A stretch of 8,886 nt of DNA from Cyanobacteria bacterium UBA11372 (GTDB lineage: Bacteria > Cyanobacteriota > Cyanobacteriia > Cyanobacteriales > Aerosakkonemataceae). Where the stretch lies: NCBI GenBank assembly GCA_003486675.1, contig DNGG01000518.1, positions 2,406 through 11,291 of the forward strand. The letters are read 5' to 3'. Under the pieces are notes generated by a model, which was not told the origin of the DNA, did not search any database, and was given only the letters and a program-made list of their open reading frames with translations. Shown in pieces: positions 1-5,097 of this stretch (its first letter is position 1; every line of letters begins with the position of its first letter). The position numbers were made by a program, and so were the translations under genes.

Positions 1-38
1 ATTAGGAGAGGCTCTGCCTCGCTATTAAATATTAAAGA
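1..38 (-). other. Spacer after cpcC1, with a small dyad, running off the window
   Basis: These bases follow the cpcC1 stop in the direction of transcription. They contain a short inverted repeat (GAGGC-AGA-GCCTC on the minus strand). It has no U-run directly after it, so I do not call it a terminator. By operon order a cpcD gene may begin further left, but no coding sequence for it is visible here. Confidence 0.3.
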
Positions 39-890
39 CTACAGCGGGGTGATGCTGGAAATCTTGCCACCTTCGCGTTGAACGCGCTGCATATAATCAG
101 ATAGCTGATCGTAAGCAATGATGACAGCTTTATTACTGCGGCGCACGCGGGGATATTGGGGCGTCAGCAGCGCAGTAGCTTCTACCCGATATAGACGGCG
201 ATCGCCATAGATAGCCGATCCACCAAATGCGGTATTGGGCGTATCTCCCTTGGCTGAAGGACGATAGCCAAAGCCAGGGCTACCGGGTGCTACTACGGGA
301 GTGGCGCTATTGCGTCCTAATTCGGTTGCCAGGTGGGGAGCGTTACCGCCAAACTGAGCGCGATCGCTATTGGCATAGCCGCGATACAGTTGGAACATGC
401 GGCTAAATCCAACCGTTTTTTGACCGGTTTGGGTGTTGAATCCGCGATAGTAGGGCACAATATTTTCCCCAAAGTTCTCCTGATATTCAGGCGAATCAAT
501 GTAGGAATCAATGTCGGCATCGTAGCCCTTATTTTGATACAAGTCCAAGTGGTAGGTGAATTCCGACTCATCGTAGGGTGCGCGACCCAACAAGTGCTTA
601 TAATTCAACTCAATCGTGCGAGTTTGGAAACTGTTGTAGAAAAACTTTTTCTTGTACAGTTCCGATTTTGCCACTTGCCTGACAAATTCTTGCACTGTAA
701 TTTTGCCGTTTGCCAGCAGCGATTCAATACTCTTGAGGCGCTCCGCTGCCATTAAATGATCGTTGCCCAGCAACTGACGATAGACAGCTGCAATTACTTT
801 CGGGGCATCTGCCAAACTACGCAGTTCGACGGGGGAGGCATCGCTAAAAGCAGATGTTCCAAGCCGGGAGGCTTCTGCTGTAATAGCCAT
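39..890 (-). CDS. cpcC: Phycobilisome rod linker polypeptide, phycocyanin-associated (CpcC1 type)
   Basis: A 283-residue linker that joins phycocyanin hexamers into phycobilisome rods on the thylakoid surface and tunes their spectra. The rod-linker domain covers about residues 20-150, with the family signatures YRQLLGND, ELNYKHLLGRAP, DADIDSYIDSPEYQENFGENIVPYYRGF (only key parts named) and VGFSRMFQLYRGYANSDR. A Gly/Pro/Ser/Ala-rich connector (about 180-230) leads to a CpcD-like C-terminal domain (about 232-283, RLYRVEAT to GGKISSITPL). Length and two-domain layout are normal for CpcC. The ATG is supported by AAGGAGAT about 8 nt upstream. It is the fourth gene of the cpcBA-C-C order; Synechocystis has the same order with cpcD next, so cpcD is expected to the left of base 1. 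The symbol cpcC is secure; the C1/C2 numbering follows gene order only. Confidence 0.95.
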   Translation of the reverse strand: MAITAEASRLGTSAFSDASPVELRSLADAPKVIAAVYRQLLGNDHLMAAERLKSIESLLANGKITVQEFVRQVAKSELYKKKFFYNSFQTRTIELNYKHLLGRAPYDESEFTYHLDLYQNKGYDADIDSYIDSPEYQENFGENIVPYYRGFNTQTGQKTVGFSRMFQLYRGYANSDRAQFGGNAPHLATELGRNSATPVVAPGSPGFGYRPSAKGDTPNTAFGGSAIYGDRRLYRVEATALLTPQYPRVRRSNKAVIIAYDQLSDYMQRVQREGGKISSITPL

Positions 891-920
891 TGAAAAAATC
901 TCCTTGTTAACAAACGAGTT

Positions 921-982
921 ATATCGGTTCCGTTTACTTGGTCATGGTAAAGGCACTATGACCAAGTAAACGGAATCGATAT
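921..982 (-). repeat. Long inverted repeat (25-bp arms) 30 nt before cpcC1
   Basis: Arms at 921-945 and 958-982 are reverse complements over 25 positions with one mismatch (G927 opposite T976, a potential G-U type pair on one strand), with a 12-nt loop at 946-957. The arms carry the core CCGTTTACTTGGTCAT. In the cpc transcript it would form a very stable stem-loop just upstream of the cpcC1 Shine-Dalgarno. No U-run follows, so it is more likely an RNA processing or stability element, or a small palindromic mobile repeat, than a terminator. The structure is seen; the function is inferred. Confidence 0.8.
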
Positions 983-989
983 TAGCGCC

Positions 990-1161
990 AGTTGCTAGTT
1001 ATGGTAATTGGTAATTGGTAATTGGTAATTGGCAGTAGGGGCGGGTTTTACCAATCAATCTGTGCAACCACTTGCATATCCGGTTAAACTGTGACCCTAC
1101 TCTTGACAATTACCCATTACCCATTACCTATTACCACCGTCAAGGGATGTAACTAGCAACT
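990..1161. repeat. Nested palindromic element with heptamer repeats between cpcC2 and cpcC1
   Basis: The outer arms are a perfect 12-bp inverted repeat, AGTTGCTAGTTA at 990-1001 and TAACTAGCAACT at 1150-1161. Inside are four tandem GGTAATT heptamers at 1003-1030 and, facing them, degenerate complementary heptamers (TTACCCA/TTACCTA type) at about 1106-1135. Further in, AGTAGGG (1034-1040) faces CCCTACT (1095-1101). The whole 172 bp could fold into one long interrupted hairpin. The heptamers resemble the short tandemly repeated repetitive sequences of filamentous cyanobacteria. Together with the 921-982 hairpin it fills most of the 350-bp gap between the two linker genes. Confidence 0.75.
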
Positions 1162-1240
1162 TGAGTTATTAGCGATCGCTGCTTATTGTGCGTTGCATTT
1201 AAATAGCGATCGCCACCGAACTATGACATTTGCACCCTGC

Positions 1241-2053
1241 TTAAGAGAGCGTGATGCTCATTACCTTGAAGCCTTTACGGTTGAGTTGCTGCAACTTACT
1301 AGACAGTTGCTCGAAGGGAACAACTATTTCGCTAGTTGCGCTTCGCAATACTGCCGAGTTTGCAGAAGGTGGTTGCATTATTTGCAGCCTGTAAGTACTA
1401 CCGCCACGGCTACCTGTTGAAACGCCAGTCAACGAGCCGCTGGAGGCTGGATAGATTGGTGAGGCAGTATTCATAATTATTTCCCGCGTTAGCCGTCCTT
1501 GATTTTGTTTTTGAGCGCGATCGCTACTGGAATAGCCCCGGAACAGTTGGAACATGCGGCTAAAGCCGACGTTTTTCTGCCCTACTTGTGTTTGAAAACC
1601 CCGATGGTAGGGGACTATATTTTCGCCAAAATTCTGTTGATATTCGTCGCTGTCAACGTATGAATCAATATCTGCTTCAAAGCCACTCTCGTCCAAAATT
1701 TGGCTGTGAGCCACCATTTCGCTGTAGTCGTTTGGAGCGCGACCTAGCAGATGTTTGAAATTCAACTCAATCGTGCGGTAACGGTAGCAATTATCAACAA
1801 ACCGCGAACGGTACAAATCCGATTTTGCTAATTGCCGCACAAACTCGCGGACTGAAATTTCGCCGCGCTTCAGTTGGGATTCCGGAACAGCGAGCCGCTC
1901 GCTTTCCATGACATGGGAATTACCCACTACTTGTCGATATACAGCGCGGATCGCCACATCGACATTTTCTGGGTTGCGTTCGGGGGTCAGTTCTATCCAG
2001 GCTGACGTTTCGCTCGGTGCAATCCCCAGTCTTTCTCCCGCTAAAATCGCCAT
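1241..2053 (-). CDS. cpcC: Phycobilisome rod linker polypeptide, phycocyanin-associated (CpcC2 type)
   Basis: A 270-residue second rod linker, related to the downstream one but divergent. The rod-linker domain (about residues 25-152) shows YRQVVGN, SVREFVRQLAKSDLYR, IELNFKHLLGRAP and DIDSYVDSDEYQQNFGENIVPY (split here), followed by VGFSRMFQLFRGYSSSDRAQ. A Ser/Gly-rich connector precedes a CpcD-like domain at about 218-270 (STYRLQIM to GFKVMSITLS). I start at the ATG at 2053 because the protein then begins MAILAGERLG, like the MAIT start of the sister linker, with AAGGA about 11 nt upstream. The open frame extends 30 codons further up to 2143, but that stretch is basic, unlike linkers, and lies in the cpcA 3' stem-loop region. 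It follows cpcA by 144 bp. Confidence 0.94.
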   Translation of the reverse strand: MAILAGERLGIAPSETSAWIELTPERNPENVDVAIRAVYRQVVGNSHVMESERLAVPESQLKRGEISVREFVRQLAKSDLYRSRFVDNCYRYRTIELNFKHLLGRAPNDYSEMVAHSQILDESGFEADIDSYVDSDEYQQNFGENIVPYHRGFQTQVGQKNVGFSRMFQLFRGYSSSDRAQKQNQGRLTREIIMNTASPIYPASSGSLTGVSTGSRGGSTYRLQIMQPPSANSAVLRSATSEIVVPFEQLSSKLQQLNRKGFKVMSITLS

Positions 2054-2125
2054 TTTTGCTTTTCCTTTTCCACTGCCAATCTGACAACGTTTCCAAGGCA
2101 AACGAACTTTATTCTGAATAAAACT

Positions 2126-2189
2126 GCCCGGTAAACTGAACAACTTTTCGCCTATTCAGCGCTTAGCTGCTCACCTTACCGGGCTAAGC
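2126..2189 (-). promoter_or_regulatory. Competing stem-loops between cpcA and cpcC2
   Basis: Two mutually exclusive pairings share bases after the cpcA stop. One is a 7-bp stem, GCTTAGC at 2161-2167 with GCTAAGC at 2183-2189. The other is a 9-bp GC-rich stem, GCCCGGTAA at 2126-2134 with TTACCGGGC at 2176-2184. Neither is followed by a clear U-run. In other cyanobacteria hairpins after cpcA are associated with an abundant cpcBA message and less linker message; that role here is inference. Confidence 0.5.
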
Positions 2190-2197
2190 TAAATTTG

Positions 2198-2686
2198 TTA
2201 GCTCAGAGCGTTGATCGCGTAGTCGATGTAGGAGTTAGCTTCTACAGCGGGATCGCCACTCAAACCGTGGTTGGCTTTGATGTACTTCAGAGCTTCAACG
2301 TACCAGCTGGGAGACAGTTCAAAGGTGCTGTTGATTTCAGCCAAGCCGGAGATCAGGTAATCATCCATTGGGCCTGTGCCGCCTACAACCAAGCAGTAGG
2401 TAACCATGCGGAGGTAGTAGCCGATGTCACGAGCGCACTTAGCTTTACCAGTTGCGGTAGAAGCGTAGTTGTTACCTTGCATCGAGGTGGTGTAGGGGAA
2501 CTTTTGGTACACCGCATTGGCTGCACCTTCGGTCAGAGATTGAGCCTTGTTGGTCAATTCTTTGGCAGCTGCCAAGCTAGCGCTAGCTTGACGGAAGCGA
2601 CCAAAAGCAACTTGGAGTTCGGTGCTGCTTAAGAAACGTCCTTGAGAATCGGCTGCTGCAACTGCTTCAGTGAGGGGGGTTTTCAT
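2198..2686 (-). CDS. cpcA: C-phycocyanin alpha subunit
   Basis: A 162-residue globin-like phycobiliprotein, the exact usual length of CpcA. It pairs with CpcB to form the (alpha-beta) monomers of phycocyanin trimers and hexamers in phycobilisome rods. It starts MKTPLTEAVAAADSQGRFLS, typical for CpcA, and has the single bilin-binding cysteine at residue 84 in the context KAKCARDIGYYLR. The C-terminal helices (SPSWYVEALKYIKANHGLSG) are intact. GGGAGA upstream gives a good Shine-Dalgarno for the ATG at 2686. It lies 110 bp after cpcB, so the two are expected to be cotranscribed. The lyase for alpha-Cys84 (CpcE/CpcF) is not in this window. Confidence 0.98.
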   Translation of the reverse strand: MKTPLTEAVAAADSQGRFLSSTELQVAFGRFRQASASLAAAKELTNKAQSLTEGAANAVYQKFPYTTSMQGNNYASTATGKAKCARDIGYYLRMVTYCLVVGGTGPMDDYLISGLAEINSTFELSPSWYVEALKYIKANHGLSGDPAVEANSYIDYAINALS

Positions 2687-2750
2687 TGATTTGGTATCTC
2701 CCGATTGTTTTACAAAGTTTTAGTTCAAACTGATTTTGCCATTTGTCTTT

Positions 2751-2774
2751 GGTCATTATGTAACTTTTATGACC
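2751..2774 (-). other. Small stem-loop in the cpcB-cpcA gap
   Basis: GGTCAT at 2751-2756 faces ATGACC at 2769-2774 across a 12-nt loop. It is only a 6-bp stem in an otherwise unremarkable 110-bp spacer, and I assign no function. Confidence 0.3.
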
Positions 2775-2796
2775 CGCGACTAATGACGATGGTTGA

Positions 2797-3315
2797 TTAA
2801 GCAACTGCGGAAGCAGCGCGATCGAAGTAGCTAGCAACTTCTGCCATCAGTGCGCTGCAATCGCCTCTGGTAACACCGTTGGGGTCGCCAGCAATTGCTA
2901 CAGCTGCATCTTTCATTTTTTGCACGCCTACTGCTACAGAAGCACCGGGGGTTCCCAAAGCCAGGTAGGTTTCTTTCAGACCGTTTAAGCAACGATCGTC
3001 GAGTACGCTAGCATCGCCAGCGAAGATTGCATAGGTAACGTAGCGCAAGATGATTTCCATGTCGCGCAGGCAAGCAGCCATCCGACGGTTGGTGTAAGCA
3101 TTACCACCAGGAGCGATCAGCTGGGGTTGTTCTGCAAACAGAGCGCGAGCTGCATTAGCAACAATCGCGGAGGAATTGCTGGTGATGCGGTTAACAACAT
3201 CCGCACGCTTGTTGCCATCAGCAACCATTGCGCTCAGGGCATCGATTTGAGCGCCGGTCAGGAATTCACCCCGCGCGTCAGCCTGAGAAACAACCTTAGC
3301 AAATGCATCTAGCAT
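2797..3315 (-). CDS. cpcB: C-phycocyanin beta subunit
   Basis: A 172-residue beta phycobiliprotein, the normal length. Bilin-binding cysteines are at residue 82 (RRMAACLRDMEIILRYVTYA) and 153 (TRGDCSALMAEVASYFDRAA), and residue 72 is the asparagine (GGNAY) that is gamma-N-methylated in beta subunits. EQPQLIAPGGNAYTNRRMA marks it as CpcB rather than the phycoerythrocyanin subunit PecB; phycoerythrin beta subunits carry an additional double-linked bilin site not seen here. The ATG has AGGAG about 10 nt upstream. It is the first gene of the rod operon, with a 386-bp non-coding region upstream that separates it from a divergent small DNA-binding protein. Confidence 0.98.
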   Translation of the reverse strand: MLDAFAKVVSQADARGEFLTGAQIDALSAMVADGNKRADVVNRITSNSSAIVANAARALFAEQPQLIAPGGNAYTNRRMAACLRDMEIILRYVTYAIFAGDASVLDDRCLNGLKETYLALGTPGASVAVGVQKMKDAAVAIAGDPNGVTRGDCSALMAEVASYFDRAASAVA

Positions 3316-3358
3316 GATTTTTGATCTCCTAATTGGGTTGTTTGAGTTACTATGTGGT

Positions 3359-3382
3359 CTTACAACCGAGTTCAGTTGTAAG
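3359..3382 (-). promoter_or_regulatory. Stem-loop in the cpcB leader
   Basis: A perfect 8-bp inverted repeat, CTTACAAC (3359-3366) and GTTGTAAG (3375-3382), with an 8-nt loop, lies about 44 nt upstream of the cpcB start codon. There is no U-run after it and it does not cover the Shine-Dalgarno. A second possible hairpin, CCTCAA (3472-3477) with TTGAGG (3485-3490), lies further up. Both may influence leader stability; that is inference. Confidence 0.5.
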
Positions 3383-3569
3383 TGTTTTTTGCCTGCCTGG
3401 GCAGCTTTGAAAGGCTTGCTTGTTTCAAAATGTTACGAACTTTGCAACATCCTGTAACCAATCTGAGAACACCTCAAACTGAGGTTGAGGCGCTTACAAG
3501 TCTCGCCGAGCAATTGTTGAGCTTAGCTTTGAGCTTGCGCGCATCCATCTCTTTTCCCTTTCCACATTC

Positions 3570-3599
3570 TTTATACAATGAGAACGTGCGATTTGTTCA
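3570..3599 (-). promoter_or_regulatory. Candidate cpcB promoter
   Basis: On the minus strand, TATAAA (complement of 3570-3575) forms a -10-like hexamer, and TGAACA (complement of 3594-3599) is a 4-of-6 match to -35 at 18-bp spacing. It would give a leader of about 250 nt before cpcB, plausible since cpc leaders are often long. The assignment rests on hexamer matches only. Confidence 0.3.
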
Positions 3600-3610
3600 T
3601 TACGAATTAT

Positions 3611-3639
3611 TAACAAGGTTTTGTTACAAACGTTAACAA
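3611..3639. promoter_or_regulatory. Alternating TAACAA/TTGTTA cluster between cpcB and the RHH gene
   Basis: Three copies of the same hexamer alternate in orientation: TAACAA at 3611-3616, TTGTTA at 3621-3626 and TAACAA at 3634-3639. The arrangement looks like an operator. The same stretch contains GTTACA (3623-3628), 4 nt, then TTAACA (3633-3638), which differs by one base from the HLR1 direct-repeat site of the response regulator RpaB. Which protein, if any, binds it cannot be decided from sequence. Confidence 0.35.
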
Positions 3640-3651
3640 TCCAGATGCAGT

Positions 3652-3667
3652 CAAGCTTTTAAGCTTG
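3652..3667. promoter_or_regulatory. Perfect dyad upstream of the RHH gene
   Basis: CAAGCTT and AAGCTTG are perfect 7-bp inverted arms separated by TT, ending 34 bp before the GTG start of the ribbon-helix-helix gene. Such short symmetric sites are typical targets of dimeric ribbon-helix-helix proteins, many of which regulate their own gene. Binding is inferred from symmetry and position. Confidence 0.4.
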
Positions 3668-3701
3668 GCAATAGGTACCACAGTTACATCACTTTTGCAC
3701 C

Positions 3702-3881
3702 GTGCCAAAGAAGAAGAGTAGGCTAAACGTTTCGTTGGATGACCTGGAAAGGGAGAAGTTGGAGAAGCTCGCCGAAGAAGCGGGACTCTCCTTATCTCGC
3801 ACGATCGCCCAATTAATCCGCAAAGCCAAAATCAAGCAAAATATGAAGGACAGTTCAGAGGACGTGGGGACACGGGGATAG
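3702..3881 (+). CDS. Small ribbon-helix-helix (CopG/Arc-like) DNA-binding protein
   Basis: A 59-residue protein starting at GTG. The basic start MPKKKSRLNVSLDD fits the ribbon-helix-helix beta-strand (about residues 6-13), followed by helix A (LEREKLEKLAEEAG, about 15-28) and helix B after the GLS turn (SLSRTIAQLIRKAKIKQ, about 30-46). RHH proteins dimerise and insert paired beta-strands in the DNA major groove; they serve as transcription regulators or antitoxins. No partner toxin frame is next to it. In-frame TAG at 3672-3674 and no ATG before the GTG fix the start; no Shine-Dalgarno is evident. The last residues (EDVGTRG) and stop fall in a G-rich repeat. It is divergent from cpcB and convergent with pebB. 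Its target is unknown; the cpcB upstream region or its own promoter are candidates. Confidence 0.75.
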   Translation: MPKKKSRLNVSLDDLEREKLEKLAEEAGLSLSRTIAQLIRKAKIKQNMKDSSEDVGTRG

Positions 3882-3935
3882 GGGGACGCGGAGAACGATA
3901 CCTAAAAGGAAAGATTCTGCCTCCTGCCTCCTGAC
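3861..3935. repeat. Low-complexity repeats between the RHH gene and pebB
   Basis: GGGGACACGGGG and GGGGGACGCGG-type units (about 3866-3892) overlap the 3' end of the RHH gene, and a CTGCCTC heptamer doublet (CTGCCTCCTGCCTCCTGAC, about 3917-3935) follows. Both resemble dispersed short tandem repeats of filamentous cyanobacteria. No hairpin terminator was found between these convergent genes. Confidence 0.5.
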
Positions 3936-3944
3936 TTTCTGACG

Positions 3945-4688
3945 TCACCGCGTTGCCAGCTGGCGCTCTAGGTCAAATAGGAAGCCGTGAATGTATTCCT
4001 CTGTCCACTCTTCCCCGTAGAAACGCCTGAACATGCCCCGTGCGGGGTCTTTCTCCGCCCGATAGCGCAGGTAGCGAAGTTGCGCCTGCTCGATGGCTGC
4101 CAGGGATTGAGCATCCGTCACGGGTTCTGCTTGTTCGACAAAATCTAAATATGCCTTGAGATAATCCTTAAACGCCGCGAAAACGTGGGTTTCTACCACA
4201 GTTGTTTCCTGGGGGCGAGTCCACAGAAAGGCTGGGGAGAAAAAAGGGCGGGCTTCTTCTGGGAAATCTCCGCCCCAAGGTAGATGCGGTTGATATGTGT
4301 GGAAGATGGGCAAAATCGGCGTAGTGTATTTAGCCTGATAATCCGGATCGTCCCGGAACAAAGGTTGCATATCCAAGGCAATTAAGTGTCCTCCCGGCAA
4401 GGTTACCAAATCTGCCCCAAAAAATGGCAGATCGTAGTTTAGTTGGGGAAAAATGACGAAATTAAGCACTTGGAGGGAGTGACCACCCTGTACGTGGGCT
4501 GCCCGAATCTGTCGCAATTTCGGTGCGGTAAAACCATGACTGGTAGTGACGACTTCCTCCTGATGCTTGCCCTTGCCGGTAATCGCGCTTTTGGACTCGA
4601 AACCTTCTGGGATGGGATAGGAACCGAGATCTAAGCGCGTGAGCATATACGCGATCGCATAATCCAAAAACGGTTGATATAAAGTCAT
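3945..4688 (-). CDS. pebB: Phycoerythrobilin:ferredoxin oxidoreductase
   Basis: A 247-residue ferredoxin-dependent bilin reductase that reduces 15,16-dihydrobiliverdin to (3Z)-phycoerythrobilin. PebB hallmarks are MTLYQPFLDYA at the start, KLRQIRAAHVQGG (57-69), NFVIFPQLNYDLPFFGADLVT (split motif; YDLPFFGAD at 85-93 carries the conserved aspartate region), ALDMQPLFRDD (104-114), PHLPWGGDFPEEARPFFSPAF and EKDPARGMF (212-220, second conserved aspartate region), ending EEYIHGFLFDLERQL. The open frame extends 47 codons upstream to 4829, but that part encodes tandem-repeat DNA; the ATG at 4688 gives the family-typical N-terminus. Directly upstream of that ATG are heptamer repeats and no Shine-Dalgarno. 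It acts after PebA, in the same direction, but 409 bp apart. Confidence 0.96.
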   Translation of the reverse strand: MTLYQPFLDYAIAYMLTRLDLGSYPIPEGFESKSAITGKGKHQEEVVTTSHGFTAPKLRQIRAAHVQGGHSLQVLNFVIFPQLNYDLPFFGADLVTLPGGHLIALDMQPLFRDDPDYQAKYTTPILPIFHTYQPHLPWGGDFPEEARPFFSPAFLWTRPQETTVVETHVFAAFKDYLKAYLDFVEQAEPVTDAQSLAAIEQAQLRYLRYRAEKDPARGMFRRFYGEEWTEEYIHGFLFDLERQLATR

Positions 4689-4689
4689 A

Positions 4690-4724
4690 GGTAATGGGTA
4701 ATTGGTAATTGGTAATTGGTAATG
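4690..4724. repeat. Five heptamer repeats directly before the pebB start codon
   Basis: Five tandem GGTAAT(T/G) heptamers occupy 4690-4724, one base from the pebB ATG (4686-4688 read on minus). In the mRNA this places CCATTACC/CAATTACC-type sequence where a Shine-Dalgarno would sit. Same family as the heptamers at 1003-1030. Confidence 0.9.
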
Positions 4725-5036
4725 GGTACAGAACTTACCCAAAGAAACCGGGTTTTGAGGCAAAATCGTCGATTGAGCAGCTAAAGATCTACCAAGAAAC
4801 CCGGTTTCTGGCTGCGGGTAATTGGTCATGGGTACAGGAGTAACCCAAAGAAACCGGGTTTTGAGGCAAAATCGTCAATTGAGCAGCTACAGATCTACCA
4901 AGAAACCCGGTTTCTGGCTGCGGGTAATTGGTCATGGGTACAGGAGTGACCCAAAGAAACCGGGTTTTGAGGCAAAATCGTCGATTGAGCAACTACAGAT
5001 CTACCAAGAAACCCGGTTTCTGGCTGCGGGTAATTG
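4711..5036. repeat. Three-copy tandem array, 106-bp period, of a palindromic repeat
   Basis: Near-identical units begin at 4737, 4843 and 4949 (ACCCAAAGAAACCGGG start), exactly 106 bp apart; the third ends at 5036 and weaker similarity extends left to about 4711. Copies differ at only a few positions, for example CGTCGATT/CGTCAATT and GCAGCTAAAG/GCAACTACAG. Each unit has two palindrome-like boxes, AAGAAACCGGGTTTT and AAGAAACCCGGTTTCT, which can also pair with each other, and a linker with GGTAATTGGTCATGGGTACAG. There is no transposase frame. The high identity suggests recent expansion. It lies inside the pebA-pebB transcription unit. Confidence 0.93.
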
Positions 5037-5047
5037 CAACAACAAGT

Positions 5048-5088
5048 AGCAATTAGCAATTAGCAATTAGCTATTACCCATTACCAAA
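5048..5088. repeat. Heptamer repeats after pebA
   Basis: Three tandem GCAATTA heptamers (about 5049-5069) followed by TTACCCATTACC units (about 5074-5086) sit just downstream of the pebA stop, on the other side of the 106-bp array. Same repeat class as the heptamers elsewhere in the window. Confidence 0.75.
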
Positions 5089-5097
5089 CAACCATAA

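Noticed and set aside
2054..2143. 30-codon upstream extension of the cpcC2 linker
   Set aside because: It is basic and unlike linker N-termini, and overlaps the post-cpcA hairpin; MAILAGERLG at 2053 has a Shine-Dalgarno and matches its sister linker.
3382..3636. 84-codon plus-strand frame in the cpcB leader
   Set aside because: It begins inside a leader hairpin, has no ribosome-binding site or family features, and lies antisense to the expected cpcB leader.
4689..4829. 47-codon N-terminal extension of pebB up to 4829
   Set aside because: The extension is encoded by heptamer and 106-bp repeat DNA, its peptide mirrors the repeats (PQPETGFLG, ILPQNPVSLG), and the family N-terminus begins at the ATG at 4688.
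4711..5036. CRISPR array
   Set aside because: The period is 106 bp and the whole unit, not only short repeats, is conserved; there are no variable spacers and no cas genes.
4789..5049. Open frames on both strands inside the tandem array (67 and 75 codons)
   Set aside because: They are translations of tandem repeats with repeated peptides and no family similarity or ribosome-binding site.
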